A DNA stretch of 64,000 nt from assembly GCF_003669035.1 (NCBI RefSeq), contig NZ_CP033070.1, positions 496,001-560,000 on the forward strand. Direction: 5' to 3'. The DNA is from Chryseobacterium sp. 3008163. Lineage in GTDB: Bacteria > Bacteroidota > Bacteroidia > Flavobacteriales > Weeksellaceae. Below, piece after piece: positions 47,204 through 56,319 of the stretch. A program made the translations under genes and the position numbers. The notes beneath the pieces are model-generated. The model was not told the DNA's origin and did no database searches. It worked only from the letters and a program-made list of their open reading frames with translations. Positions within the stretch are counted from its first letter, which is position 1, and every line of letters starts with the position of its first letter.

Positions 47204-48385
47204 ATGTCGCAGCTTCAATTATTGGATATCATTAAAGAAACATTGCCCCATTTTGATGCCGGCAACCCTTCTGATTTGATAAAAGCCGAAAAGATTTTAA
47301 AGATTCACCAGAAAACAAATCCTGATCTGCAGCTCAATGATATTGAGAATTTTATTGAGTTTTATAAAGATAATGGTAACAAATATGAAGCAATTCTTCA
47401 GGATGAGAACCTTCAAAAGATTCTAAAAAATGAGGACTTCAAAATAGATTCTTCACAAAACAATATTCTCTCACAACCCCCTTCTCTGCGTGAAGATTTT
47501 GGAAATGATTATGAGGAAAACATTCAAAACTACATTCAACTGAACATTAAAAATAACAACTGGAAAAATATCAGAGTGTTCTATAAAAACTATTTCCCGA
47601 TTATCAGTTATGAAAATAAGGATTTGTTGATCGACAGCATTACGACAAAAAACAATCTGGTAAGAGGAACAATTCCGTACACTGATCAGTATCATTTGCT
47701 TCTAAATCAATACAGACATTCGGTAGATCCTGATTTTTACGCTCTGCAATCGGATATTGATTCGGCTTATTTTAATGAGGAAATACTGGATATCAACAAT
47801 GATTTGGCAAACCATCAGCATACAACTCAGCAGAATAAAGTCTTTTTAGGCAAAATTTTCGTGGCGCTGGCAAGCTTTGATGCTTATACCGAAGAACTGA
47901 GAGGATTATTAATAAAAAATTCAAGGATTGGAGCCAAATGGATAAATCCTACTTCAGAAATCATCACTGTAGAAAAGAAATCTACTCGAAAATACATCGA
48001 AAAAGAATACGGAAAATACGAAGAAATCACCTTGCTCGTAATTTATCTATCTCTCCTGATATTAATTTCTTTTTTTCTATACATAAAATTAGATGAATAT
48101 TTTTGGACTTTCCCTGTCTTCGAAATTGCTTTCTTTTTACTTTTAAATAAAAGATTAAATGGTCATTATCAAGAAAATCCACCTTCAAATGGAAATCTTT
48201 CAACCCGCAGAAAGATTAAAAAATTGGTTGTGAAATTTTTTATACTTCAGATCTATTTAATAATTATCGCAATTTCTGTTGTAATTGGTTTGGGATTAAT
48301 CGCTTTAATCTTTGCTTCTAGTGGTGTAGGTGCTGTGGGAATCGTTTTTGCAATTTGGATTATTCGGAGGATTATGAAAAGATGA
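47204..48385 (+). CDS. Hypothetical membrane protein, paralogue B
   Basis: 393 residues, exactly the length of paralogue A. The N-terminal NPSDLIKAEKILKIHQKTNPDLQLNDIENFIEFYK (about 21-55) closely matches A. The middle shares NNNWKNIRVFYKNYFPII against NQWQSLIYFQQYYASFF, and QQNKVFLGKIFVALASF against NNKVILGEILTAIYGF. Hydrophobic segments are near 278-295, 300-316 and 345-388, the last Gly/Val/Ile-rich and followed by RRIMKR. It is an ancient tandem duplicate, probably co-transcribed and perhaps a hetero-oligomer with A. Ends 70 bases from the convergent Hsp70 gene. Function unknown. Confidence 0.75.
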   Translation: MSQLQLLDIIKETLPHFDAGNPSDLIKAEKILKIHQKTNPDLQLNDIENFIEFYKDNGNKYEAILQDENLQKILKNEDFKIDSSQNNILSQPPSLREDFGNDYEENIQNYIQLNIKNNNWKNIRVFYKNYFPIISYENKDLLIDSITTKNNLVRGTIPYTDQYHLLLNQYRHSVDPDFYALQSDIDSAYFNEEILDINNDLANHQHTTQQNKVFLGKIFVALASFDAYTEELRGLLIKNSRIGAKWINPTSEIITVEKKSTRKYIEKEYGKYEEITLLVIYLSLLILISFFLYIKLDEYFWTFPVFEIAFFLLLNKRLNGHYQENPPSNGNLSTRRKIKKLVVKFFILQIYLIIIAISVVIGLGLIALIFASSGVGAVGIVFAIWIIRRIMKR

Positions 48386-48422
48386 AAGTAAATTTAATCT
48401 AAAAATTTTTACTAAAAAGCAA

Positions 48423-48448
48423 AAGCCATCCGAACAATCAGATGGCTT
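48423..48448. terminator. Shared terminator between paralogue B and the Hsp70 gene
   Basis: AAGCCATC (48423-48430) / GATGGCTT (48441-48448). The T-run is better on the leftward side, so it serves the Hsp70 operon best. Confidence 0.7.
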
Positions 48449-48454
48449 CTTCAA

Positions 48455-50968
48455 TTATTTCAATCCCAGATTTCCGTCGGTGTCTTCAAACGGATTTTTT
48501 GGTTTTACTTTCAGCAAGTCATATAGTCCCTGGATGACATATTTTACTTCTTTAAAGTTGTTATTTTCCATGGCTTTGTCGCCGGCATCAAAAAGTTTCG
48601 TGGCTTTTTTCTGATCTTTATATTCGTCGATATCTCTGTATTTGTAGTAATAATACAATGATGCGTACGATTCATCTTTTTGATAGTAAATTTCCGAATG
48701 CAACTTATCTAATTCTTTCGTTTTTCTTTTGATGAGTGACTTCTCGTTGGATTCCAGAAATATTTTTTCATCTTTAATAATTTTTTGGAATTGCTCTTTC
48801 TGTCTTTGAGTTGCTTCTTCAAGCTGACTTTCCAAATCAGTCTTTGAAATTTTATACTCCTCTATTTCGTAAATGACATCACGAAAACGGACAATCTTGT
48901 CATATTCCTGCAAAGCACGTCTTTTTCTCTCATCCAACTGGAAAATCCTTTCGGTCTGTTCATCTTCCTGCACTTCAATCAGGTCAAATTTAATTCTGAA
49001 AAGCTCGTCTTTAATGTTTTTAAATTTCACCAAAACAGCAATATCTTCAGGATCTGCTTCATCTACATTTTGAACATAACTTAGCTCAGTTTCTATTTCA
49101 TCAATTACTTTGTCGATGTCTTTCTGAAATTTATCTTTATTAATATGCTTTGTATGCGGATTGAACACTTCATTTTTCTCAAAATCTACCGAACTGATGT
49201 ACACAGAAACCGACAGATCGCGGGACTCGCTCATGCTGAATTTCAGCTCGATATCCATTCCTTTTAATAGGTTAATCGGTAGATCTTTTGAATTGATTTC
49301 AATATATCCGATGCTCATATTGCTCGCAGGAAGTGTGGCATTTTTACCCTCAAGAATATTGATAATCAGTTTATCGTCAGCGTCTTTATTAAAGTTTTTT
49401 GAGGTAGTTTTATAAATAGTCTTTTTAAGCGGAAGAATATCATTTTTCTTAAAAATTCTTTCCAGATAAGTGCTTCCAAAATTATCATCCACTTCAAGGC
49501 AAATGTCATTCGGTAACGGCTGTCCGGAAATATTATAAATTCCGTGATTAATCGAAATATCATTCTGCTCAAAAACCACATTTTGATTTTGATCTGATAC
49601 TGTCAGACTAAACTGGTTGATCTGCTTGGGAAGAATCTTTACAAACTCGGAAAACTTATTTTTAAAGCTCATCAAACCCGTATCAAAACCTCCGTCTTTT
49701 CGGGTAATTCTGTAATATCCATCAAAGTCTCCTTTAACGCTTCCCACCAGAAGTTCTTCATCATCCTGCGTATTGACTTCGTAGATCAATTTTAAATCAA
49801 TCTTATTAGAATTTTGAATTTCTTTCTGGTCTGAACTTAAATGAGTTTCAGTTTTAATTATTTGAGTATCTTCTTCTTTAGTTCCTGCAAAATAGGCTGC
49901 ACCCACCATCACTGCTGTCGACGGATCGATTGAGTGATCTACAGTAATTCCGAAAACCTCTTTCAGATGCTCTCTGATGTACGGAATGTAAGTCGTTCCG
50001 CCTACCAAAATAATTCGTTCAATATCACTCGTCGATTTTTGATTTTCTTCTAAAAGTTTCTTGATGAGGGTAATTGTTTCATCCACTTTTGGAGCGATGA
50101 CTCTGTTAAAATCGTCTCTCGAAATTTCAAAATCGATATAATGATCACCGTCATTCAATTCAAGTTCGGTATTGATGGTCTCTTTTACGGATAATTCTTT
50201 TTTGGTCTCTTCAGCTTTGTACAACAGTTCATAGTATAGTTTTGCGTAAAAACTATTCTCTTTAGACATCAGCTTTTTGAAAAGTGATTCTTCATTCAAA
50301 ACCGCTTCAATTTTCGGAACAAACAAATGCTCAATCACCAAATGGTCAAGGTCAATGCCACCTAAAAAGTTGTTTCCTTCATGATCTGTAATTTTCAGTT
50401 CCCGTTCATTGATTTTCACCAAAGCAACATCGAAAGTTCCGCCACCAAAGTCATACACCAGCCAGTTTTTTTCTTCAGACTGATCCTGAGTCTGAAAATT
50501 AGCATACGCCAAACACGCTGCAATAGGTTCCTGCAAAAGAACAACCTGCTGAAAACCTGCTAAAAGACCTGCTTTTTTGGTAGCATTAGACTGTACGGTA
50601 TCAAAAGATGCAGGAATTGTGATGACAATAGATTGAGGTTTTTCGTCCTGAATAAAACTCTGCAGCTCTTTCAAAATCATCGCCGAAAGCTCTACAGGGC
50701 TTTTTTGTTCCTCGGTATCGGCAACATCGTACAAATGTTCTGTACCCATCTTTCTTTTGAAAGAAGAAAAAACATCCAGATGCGCTGATTTCAAAAGTTC
50801 TCTGGCCTTATCACCAATGAGAATTCTCCCTTTTTTGTAGGCTACAATTGAAGGTAACGTATCGCTGAAGCCTACAGGATTTTTATAAATCTGAACTTTT
50901 CCGTCTGCAAACTTTGAAATCCCCGAATTGGTAGTTCCTAAGTCTATCCCAAAATTTATGTTTCCCAT
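48455..50968 (-). CDS. Non-canonical Hsp70-family protein
   Basis: 837 residues from MGNINFGIDLGTTNSG, against about 635 for DnaK. The ATPase domain (1 to about 375) keeps the phosphate-1 loop GIDLGTTNSG (7-16), VYDFGGGTFDVAL (171-183), and VGGTTYIPYIREHLKEVFG. It should bind and hydrolyse ATP. The remainder is not DnaK-like. A beta-rich part (about 400-620) is followed by a long charged coiled coil (about 655-775: LESQLEEATQRQKEQFQKIIKDEK). The end is a Tyr-rich helical region (SYASLYYYYKYRD) and a tail with NPFEDTDGN. No C-terminal EEVD. It lies 1 base after the GrpE-like gene and is probably a chaperone with its own client or partner. Confidence 0.9.
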   Translation of the reverse strand: MGNINFGIDLGTTNSGISKFADGKVQIYKNPVGFSDTLPSIVAYKKGRILIGDKARELLKSAHLDVFSSFKRKMGTEHLYDVADTEEQKSPVELSAMILKELQSFIQDEKPQSIVITIPASFDTVQSNATKKAGLLAGFQQVVLLQEPIAACLAYANFQTQDQSEEKNWLVYDFGGGTFDVALVKINERELKITDHEGNNFLGGIDLDHLVIEHLFVPKIEAVLNEESLFKKLMSKENSFYAKLYYELLYKAEETKKELSVKETINTELELNDGDHYIDFEISRDDFNRVIAPKVDETITLIKKLLEENQKSTSDIERIILVGGTTYIPYIREHLKEVFGITVDHSIDPSTAVMVGAAYFAGTKEEDTQIIKTETHLSSDQKEIQNSNKIDLKLIYEVNTQDDEELLVGSVKGDFDGYYRITRKDGGFDTGLMSFKNKFSEFVKILPKQINQFSLTVSDQNQNVVFEQNDISINHGIYNISGQPLPNDICLEVDDNFGSTYLERIFKKNDILPLKKTIYKTTSKNFNKDADDKLIINILEGKNATLPASNMSIGYIEINSKDLPINLLKGMDIELKFSMSESRDLSVSVYISSVDFEKNEVFNPHTKHINKDKFQKDIDKVIDEIETELSYVQNVDEADPEDIAVLVKFKNIKDELFRIKFDLIEVQEDEQTERIFQLDERKRRALQEYDKIVRFRDVIYEIEEYKISKTDLESQLEEATQRQKEQFQKIIKDEKIFLESNEKSLIKRKTKELDKLHSEIYYQKDESYASLYYYYKYRDIDEYKDQKKATKLFDAGDKAMENNNFKEVKYVIQGLYDLLKVKPKNPFEDTDGNLGLK

Positions 50969-50969
50969 C

Positions 50970-51260
50970 TTATTCTGCAATTACAATTCCCTTCTGCAAC
51001 AATATATTTCCCGAACCGTCATTCTGAAAAATGGCAGGTTTCAGGACTTTGGTGATGATTGGTTTTGAAGAATTTCCAATAAGATTCGCTTCCAAAGAAG
51101 TGTCTCTGGAATCATACAGTTTCCCGATAGGATTGTTGACAGAATAGCCTAATTCTTCGAGCGCGTGATGTATTCTTTCAAAATTTCTTTCAAAGATTGA
51201 AATATCCTGATCTTTTGATTTTTTTTCTATTTCAAAGATTTGATTAATGATATTCAGCAT
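50970..51260 (-). CDS. Small GrpE-like protein
   Basis: 96 residues. A helix (about 1-40) is followed by LGYSVNNPIGKLYDSRDTSLEANLIG and a beta end, PIITKVLKPAIF...ILLQKGIVIAE. The NPxG-x2-YD stretch and the final beta-strand pattern resemble the C-terminal half of GrpE (NP-x-G-x2-FDP, then RVLRPAxVxVxK). The long GrpE helical stalk is much shortened. Its position one base before an Hsp70 fits a nucleotide-exchange role. The similarity is my reading, not a search result; a fortuitous match is possible. Confidence 0.5.
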   Translation of the reverse strand: MLNIINQIFEIEKKSKDQDISIFERNFERIHHALEELGYSVNNPIGKLYDSRDTSLEANLIGNSSKPIITKVLKPAIFQNDGSGNILLQKGIVIAE

Positions 51261-51312
51261 GAATTATTGATGTTTTTAAAAGCACAATTTAATTATTTTT
51301 TGTTGAAAATAA

Positions 51313-52326
51313 TCAATTGAATTTCATTTTTACGATTCTGTCTTTACCGGCAAAAACTACGGTATTTTTATCAATCCATTCACAAACGAAAAGTCCTTTT
51401 TCATCAGAAATTTTCTTCCATGTTTTTCCGAAATCTGAAGAATAGCTGATATGCTGATCGCCGACTGTAATGATTTCTTTCCCTTTAGATTCTGGTTTTA
51501 TCTTCACGCAAGTTGTGTATCCCGCATTTTGTCCAGATGCCTGAATTTGCCAAGTTTCTCCACCGTCATTTGTCGTTGCAATATTGTTGGCGTTGGCGTC
51601 TTGTTTAGTATAATCACCACCGACTGCGATCCCGAATTTGTCATCTAAAAAATCAATTGAATAAATTCCCTGTGATGAAATTCCTTGAACAAAAGGAGTA
51701 TTGAAAGCTTCCAATTTGTCATTTTTAAGATTTAATCTCAAAATTCTTGAAGAATTTCCTCCAGTTCCAATCCAAAGATAATTTTGTCCTACGGAAATAT
51801 TGCTATTACTTGCTGCAAACGCTGCCTCACCAACATTCAATTTTAAATGTGAATAGTTTTTAATTTCGAATTTTTCTTTATTTAAATTGAATTGCAATAG
51901 TTTTAGCTTTAAATCTGTTGAAGGATCTGAAAAAGCATAAAATTTATTTTTATTAAAATATAGAGCATCATAAAAAGCAGTTTTTACAGTATCGGTGAAT
52001 ACAATTTTATGCGTGAGATCTTTCTTATCAATTTTAAAAAAATAAGCCGGGCTTTCAATATTTATCACATAAAACGATTTTTTATCCTGCGCCAAAGTTC
52101 TAAACTGCAATTTCTTCTCAGACAATTTTATCTGCTTTTGCTTTTTAGGATTTTTTAAATCTACATATCCGAATTTTGAATCTGTTCCGCTGTACCAGAC
52201 TTTATTGTCGTAGATTTCTAGAGCTCTGATGCTGATTTTATCATTGAGTAAAGTTTCAAAACTTACATTTTGGGCAAACAAAAACATTCCGAAGAATAGA
52301 AATAGTGTGGGAAATAATTTTTTCAT
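51313..52326 (-). CDS. Secreted YCF48/sialidase-like beta-propeller protein
   Basis: 337 residues from MKKLFPTLFLFFGMFLFAQ, a signal peptide. It has repeated propeller blades: an N-terminal WYSGTDSKFGYVDL, YLWIGTGGNSSRILRL, NNIATTNDGGETWQIQASG and ISYSSDFGKTWKKISDEKG. The last two are Asp-box motifs (S/T-x-D-x-G-x-T-W) seen in YCF48/HCF136 and sialidase families. No catalytic residues are assignable. It probably acts outside the cytoplasm as a binding or assembly propeller. Its end is 44 bases from the Hsp70-operon start region, same strand. Confidence 0.8.
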   Translation of the reverse strand: MKKLFPTLFLFFGMFLFAQNVSFETLLNDKISIRALEIYDNKVWYSGTDSKFGYVDLKNPKKQKQIKLSEKKLQFRTLAQDKKSFYVINIESPAYFFKIDKKDLTHKIVFTDTVKTAFYDALYFNKNKFYAFSDPSTDLKLKLLQFNLNKEKFEIKNYSHLKLNVGEAAFAASNSNISVGQNYLWIGTGGNSSRILRLNLKNDKLEAFNTPFVQGISSQGIYSIDFLDDKFGIAVGGDYTKQDANANNIATTNDGGETWQIQASGQNAGYTTCVKIKPESKGKEIITVGDQHISYSSDFGKTWKKISDEKGLFVCEWIDKNTVVFAGKDRIVKMKFN

Positions 52327-52342
52327 AACAGTCAAATTTAAT

Positions 52343-52372
52343 CAAAAAAAAATTCCGCATAAAGCGGAATTT
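52343..52372 (-). terminator. Terminator after the amino-acid permease
   Basis: AAATTCCGC (52350-52358) / GCGGAATTT (52364-52372), followed leftward by eight T. Confidence 0.9.
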
Positions 52373-52376
52373 AAAT

Positions 52377-54020
52377 TTATTCTTTATTGTCAATGTTGAT
52401 ATTGACGTCTTCTAAAGGTTTTTGTTCAGCCTTGAAGGTTTCTCCATAACCGCCATTCTGCAGTTTTGAATTTCTCTTACTGTAAAGGAAGTAAATAATA
52501 AACCCGATAATCAACCAACCAAATGAGTACATCTGTGCTTCTTTACTAAGGTTGAAAATCAAGTATACATTGATTGCAATTCCTAAACAAGCAATTACAG
52601 GCAATGCAGGAACTCTGAAACTTCTTACCAAATTTGGTTCTTTCACTCTTAAAACCCAAACCGCAACACAAACCATTGTAAAGGCAAATAAAGTTCCAAA
52701 ACTTGTCATGTGTGCCAACTCGTTAATTGGTGTTAATGATGCTACAATTGCAATAACTGTCCCTAAAATCATTAAGTTTTTTCTAGGAACTCCAGAAGTA
52801 GGATTTACTTTTGAGAAAGTTGCAGGAATAAGACCATCTTTAGACATTCCTAAGAAAATTCTAGACTGTCCCATGATCATTACCATCAATACAGAAATCA
52901 AACCTACAGTTGCAGCAATCGTGATGATGTAACCAGCCCAAGCCTGACCTGCAATATCAAATGCATACGCAACAGGAGCTTTAATTGCATCCGGATATTT
53001 ACCTAAAGGATTAAAATCTGTATAATGCATCATTCCTGTAAGAACAAGTGATACTAATATATATAAAATTGTACAAATTACTAAAGAAGTGATGATCGCA
53101 AAAGGAACATCTTTTTTAGGATTGATTGCCTCACCTGCCTGCGTAGAAACGGCATCGAAACCTACATAAGCAAAGAAGATAGCAGAAGCTCCGGCAATAA
53201 TTCCGCCATAGCCGTATGCTTTGTGGGAGACTCCGTTTTCTGTAATGGTCGTTGCATCAGGGATAAAAGGTGTCCAGTTAGCAGTATCTATGAAGAATAA
53301 ACCTGCAATAATTACGAATATAATTGCAGAAACTTTTAAGATTACGATAAAGTTATTGGCTTTAGCAGCGCCTTTTGTACCTCTCAATAAAATCCAGATT
53401 ACAAATAGAACGATTACCAATGCCGGAAAATTCAAAAACAGTTTAAAATCTAATAATTCAGGAGCTGCATTAAAGTTATTAATGGTTTCTTGAAAACCTA
53501 ATAATTTATCTGCAGGAAGTTTTCCTTCCGCAATCTGTTTTGTAGCTTCCCCGAATGCTTTATGAGCAGTTCCAGGATCTGTGGTCATCCAATAAGGTAG
53601 ATGAAGACCAAACATCTTGAGAAGTTTACCAAAATAACCCGACCATGAAACGGCAACCGTCATCGATCCCATCGCATATTCTAATATCAAACCCCAACCG
53701 ATAATCCAGGCAAAAATTTCACCTACCGTTCCGTATGCATACGCATAAGCAGAACCTTCCACGGGAAGTATTGACGCAAACTCAGCATAACACAAAGCTG
53801 CAAATACACAGGCAATACCCGCTACTACAAAAGAAAGTGCCAATGCAGGCCCTGCGTTGTAATAGGCACCAGTACCTGTAAGTACAAAAATTCCTCCTCC
53901 GATAATAGCTCCAATTCCGATAGCAGTAAGGCTCCATTTTCCTAAAACACGTTTTAGTTCGCTCTTCTGTATATCAGCTTCATAAGCACTCATTGGCTTT
54001 TTAGCCCAAATTTTTGACAT
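52377..54020 (-). CDS. APC-family amino-acid permease
   Basis: An inner-membrane amino-acid transporter of 547 residues. Helix 1 carries the substrate-binding glycine-rich GIGAIIGGGIFVLTGTGAYYNAGPALALS (near 36-64), followed by GSAYAYAYGTVGEIFAWIIGWGLILEYAMG. About 12-14 helices. The wording matches the cationic-amino-acid (CAT/YfnA-like) branch. It has its own terminator and no partner gene. The start MSKIWAKKPMSAYEADIQKSELKRVLGKWSLTAIG is natural, with an N-terminal cytoplasmic stretch. Confidence 0.93.
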   Translation of the reverse strand: MSKIWAKKPMSAYEADIQKSELKRVLGKWSLTAIGIGAIIGGGIFVLTGTGAYYNAGPALALSFVVAGIACVFAALCYAEFASILPVEGSAYAYAYGTVGEIFAWIIGWGLILEYAMGSMTVAVSWSGYFGKLLKMFGLHLPYWMTTDPGTAHKAFGEATKQIAEGKLPADKLLGFQETINNFNAAPELLDFKLFLNFPALVIVLFVIWILLRGTKGAAKANNFIVILKVSAIIFVIIAGLFFIDTANWTPFIPDATTITENGVSHKAYGYGGIIAGASAIFFAYVGFDAVSTQAGEAINPKKDVPFAIITSLVICTILYILVSLVLTGMMHYTDFNPLGKYPDAIKAPVAYAFDIAGQAWAGYIITIAATVGLISVLMVMIMGQSRIFLGMSKDGLIPATFSKVNPTSGVPRKNLMILGTVIAIVASLTPINELAHMTSFGTLFAFTMVCVAVWVLRVKEPNLVRSFRVPALPVIACLGIAINVYLIFNLSKEAQMYSFGWLIIGFIIYFLYSKRNSKLQNGGYGETFKAEQKPLEDVNINIDNKE

Positions 54021-54183
54021 ATTTTTTATTTATTAAAGATTTACGAAAATATAAAAATTTTAACGATATTAACATTTATTAATAAAAATTCATGATTTAA
54101 TTTACATTTAAAAATATAAAAAACTGATTTCCACTTGTTTTACATATTTTAAAGTGACTGTTTTTTTACTTATTTTTGACCTC

Positions 54184-54852
54184 ATGAATGTATATGATCT
54201 CTTTGTAAAACCGTATGAAACCTATACTGATTTGCAAATTTTTCTGGAAGCTGCAGGAACTCTGTTCGGAATTTTGAGTGTTTTCTTTTCTATCAAAAAA
54301 AATATCTGGGTTTATCCTACCGGAATTATTTCTACCATCATTTATGTTTACCTCCTTTTTATTGCAGGATTGTTGGGAGATTGTATGATCAATGTGTATT
54401 ACACAATCATGAGTATTTATGGCTGGATTTTGTGGCAAAGAAATTCTGAAGATAATATTCATGTGGAAGTTTATTGGGCTACTAAAAAAGAATGGTTGAT
54501 TTCTATATTGCTTTTCGTATTCAGTGTGATTCTGGTGATGATTATCTATTTTTATAAACCTTTGCTTGACAACAACTTTATTTCAGAAAATGTGCAGTAC
54601 GGTTTTCATCATCTGGATTGGGCCAACTGGATGGATATTTTCACAACATCAGTATTTCTAGTCGGAATGTGGCTGATGGCAAAAAGACGCATCGAGAACT
54701 GGATTTTCTGGATTTTAGGTGATCTTATTTCTATCCCGATGTATATTTACAAAGGTTACGGAATTACTTCGGTACAGTATTTGGTTTTTACTGTGATGGC
54801 TACCATTGGCTATATTCAATGGAAGAAAAATTTTAAACAAAACAATATTTAA
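54184..54852 (+). CDS. pnuC: Nicotinamide riboside/mononucleotide-type transporter PnuC
   Basis: 222 residues from MNVYDLFVKPYETYTD (ATG 54184). Six to seven helices in the SemiSWEET-like PnuC fold. VYPTGIISTIIYVYLLFIAGLLGDCMINVYYTIMSIYGWILW and WIFWILGDLISIPMYIYKGYGITSVQY are typical, the latter near the ligand site. The start at 54154 adds a hydrophobic run that does not belong to the family. TATTTTTG at 54171-54178 matches TAnnTTTG and lies six bases from the ATG, so the message may be leaderless. Whether the substrate is nicotinamide riboside or thiamine-like cannot be settled. Confidence 0.92.
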   Translation: MNVYDLFVKPYETYTDLQIFLEAAGTLFGILSVFFSIKKNIWVYPTGIISTIIYVYLLFIAGLLGDCMINVYYTIMSIYGWILWQRNSEDNIHVEVYWATKKEWLISILLFVFSVILVMIIYFYKPLLDNNFISENVQYGFHHLDWANWMDIFTTSVFLVGMWLMAKRRIENWIFWILGDLISIPMYIYKGYGITSVQYLVFTVMATIGYIQWKKNFKQNNI

Positions 54853-54857
54853 TAAAG

Positions 54858-55424
54858 ATGAAAAATTTAATAAAAATAGCATTCTCAATATTCATTACAT
54901 TAAGCTTGTCTTCTTGCATGTCTTACAATAATGCATACACTGACACATACGGAGATCCTTATTATAATGATGGATATTATTATGCGCCCCAAGGTTATTA
55001 CAACACAGGAGGATATTATGGTAATGATGGATATTACTACAGAAATAACATGCAGTACCAATATGACAACGGTGTTCCTTATTACTATGGTAATAATAGA
55101 ACGAAAGTTTATGTAGAGAAAAGAAGTACATCTCAAAGACCTGCAAACGGATTCACCAATAAGCCAAACAATAACAATAATGGCAATTATACTAATCCGA
55201 GAAACAATAATAACGGGAACGCAACCAATCCTAGAAACAGTGGATTTAGAAATCAGGGAACTAACAACAATAACGGACAAAGACCTCAGCAACAAAGTAC
55301 CCCGAGATCAAACAGCAATAGTGGTTTCAGAAACAATACAAACAGTACCCCGAACACACAAAATACCACACCAGCTACACCGCAAAACAACTCAACAAGA
55401 TCCGGCGGAGGATTCAGAAGATAA
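54858..55424 (+). CDS. Asn/Gly/Tyr-rich lipoprotein
   Basis: 188 residues. The lipoprotein signal MKNLIKIAFSIFITLSLSSC has its Cys at about 20. Next is a Tyr/Gly-rich region (about 25-85: repeated YY, GYY, DGYYY), then a low-complexity Asn/Pro/Gly/Arg/Thr stretch (about 95-188) ending GGGFRR. The composition is that of a surface-exposed, disordered protein. It begins 5 bases after pnuC and ends before a terminator, so it may share its transcript. No family recognised. Confidence 0.72.
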   Translation: MKNLIKIAFSIFITLSLSSCMSYNNAYTDTYGDPYYNDGYYYAPQGYYNTGGYYGNDGYYYRNNMQYQYDNGVPYYYGNNRTKVYVEKRSTSQRPANGFTNKPNNNNNGNYTNPRNNNNGNATNPRNSGFRNQGTNNNNGQRPQQQSTPRSNSNSGFRNNTNSTPNTQNTTPATPQNNSTRSGGGFRR

Positions 55425-55440
55425 TCATTCTAAATAAGTA

Positions 55441-55467
55441 AACGGACAGCCATCGCTGTTCGTTTTT
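55441..55467 (+). terminator. Terminator after the Asn-rich lipoprotein
   Basis: AACGGACAGC (55441-55450) / GCTGTTCGTT (55455-55464) with one G-U pair, then a T-run. Confidence 0.8.
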
Positions 55468-55481
55468 CGTTTTAATTATAG

Positions 55482-55489
55482 TAATTTTG
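55482..55489 (+). promoter_or_regulatory. Possible -7 box for dapF
   Basis: TAATTTTG fits TAnnTTTG, 28 bases before the dapF start; no good upstream TTTG box. Confidence 0.4.
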
Positions 55490-55516
55490 CACGTTAGTTT
55501 TTAGACAAAATAAAGT

Positions 55517-56287
55517 ATGGAATTTTATAAATATCAGGGAACAGGAAACGACTTTGTAATGCTAGATAACCGCTCTGGAGAGTGGAATAATCTTTCTATT
55601 AAGCATATCCAAAAACTTTGTGACCGCCGTTTTGGGATTGGTGCTGACGGGTTAATCAAGATAAATACAGCAGAAGGTGTAGATTTTGAGGTTGATTATT
55701 ACAATTCTGACGGTTCAAAAAGTTTCTGCGGTAACGGAGCTCGTTGTTCGGTTGCCTTTGCACATTTCCTTTCTATTTTTAAAAATAACAAGACCGTATT
55801 TACAGCAATTGATGGACTTCATGAAGCTGAAATCGATGAAGATATTGTAAAACTGAAAATGGGTGACGTTGATACCATCAACACTGATGGTGATGATTCC
55901 GTTTTAGATACCGGTTCGCCGCATTATGTAAAATATGTAGAAGACATTTCTAATTTCAACGTTTTTGCAGAAGGAAACAGCATCAGAAATTCTGCAAACT
56001 ATCAGGAAAAAGGCATCAATGTGAATTTTGTTGAAAATATTTCTGATGATGAAATTTTCGTAAGAACCTATGAACGAGGCGTTGAGGACGAAACTTACAG
56101 TTGTGGAACCGGAGTTACCGCTTCTGCTTTAACTTTTCTCCAAAAAAGCAATCTAACCTCCATAAAAGTTAAAACGTTGGGCGGTGATCTTAAAGTGTAT
56201 GCTGAAAAAAATGGAAATTCTTTCCAGGAAATTTGGCTCGAAGGTCCAGCAAAACAAGTTTTCAGTGGTAAGGTTGATCTTATTTAA
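55517..56287 (+). CDS. dapF: Diaminopimelate epimerase
   Basis: Interconverts LL- and meso-diaminopimelate for peptidoglycan and lysine. 256 residues, slightly below the usual 274. The active-site cysteines lie in SKSFCGNGARC (near 75) and ETYSCGTGVTA (near 198). The N-terminal YQGTGNDFVMLDNR is diagnostic. Followed 32 bases later by mltG, so the pair fits cell-wall synthesis. Confidence 0.96.
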   Translation: MEFYKYQGTGNDFVMLDNRSGEWNNLSIKHIQKLCDRRFGIGADGLIKINTAEGVDFEVDYYNSDGSKSFCGNGARCSVAFAHFLSIFKNNKTVFTAIDGLHEAEIDEDIVKLKMGDVDTINTDGDDSVLDTGSPHYVKYVEDISNFNVFAEGNSIRNSANYQEKGINVNFVENISDDEIFVRTYERGVEDETYSCGTGVTASALTFLQKSNLTSIKVKTLGGDLKVYAEKNGNSFQEIWLEGPAKQVFSGKVDLI

Positions 56288-56319
56288 ATAAAACAAAAAC
56301 TTTTAATCAATTATCTATA

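Noticed and set aside
54895..55437. Alternative-frame ORFs over the Asn-rich lipoprotein gene on both strands
   Set aside because: They arise from its repetitive codons; only the frame with a lipoprotein signal and good start makes sense.
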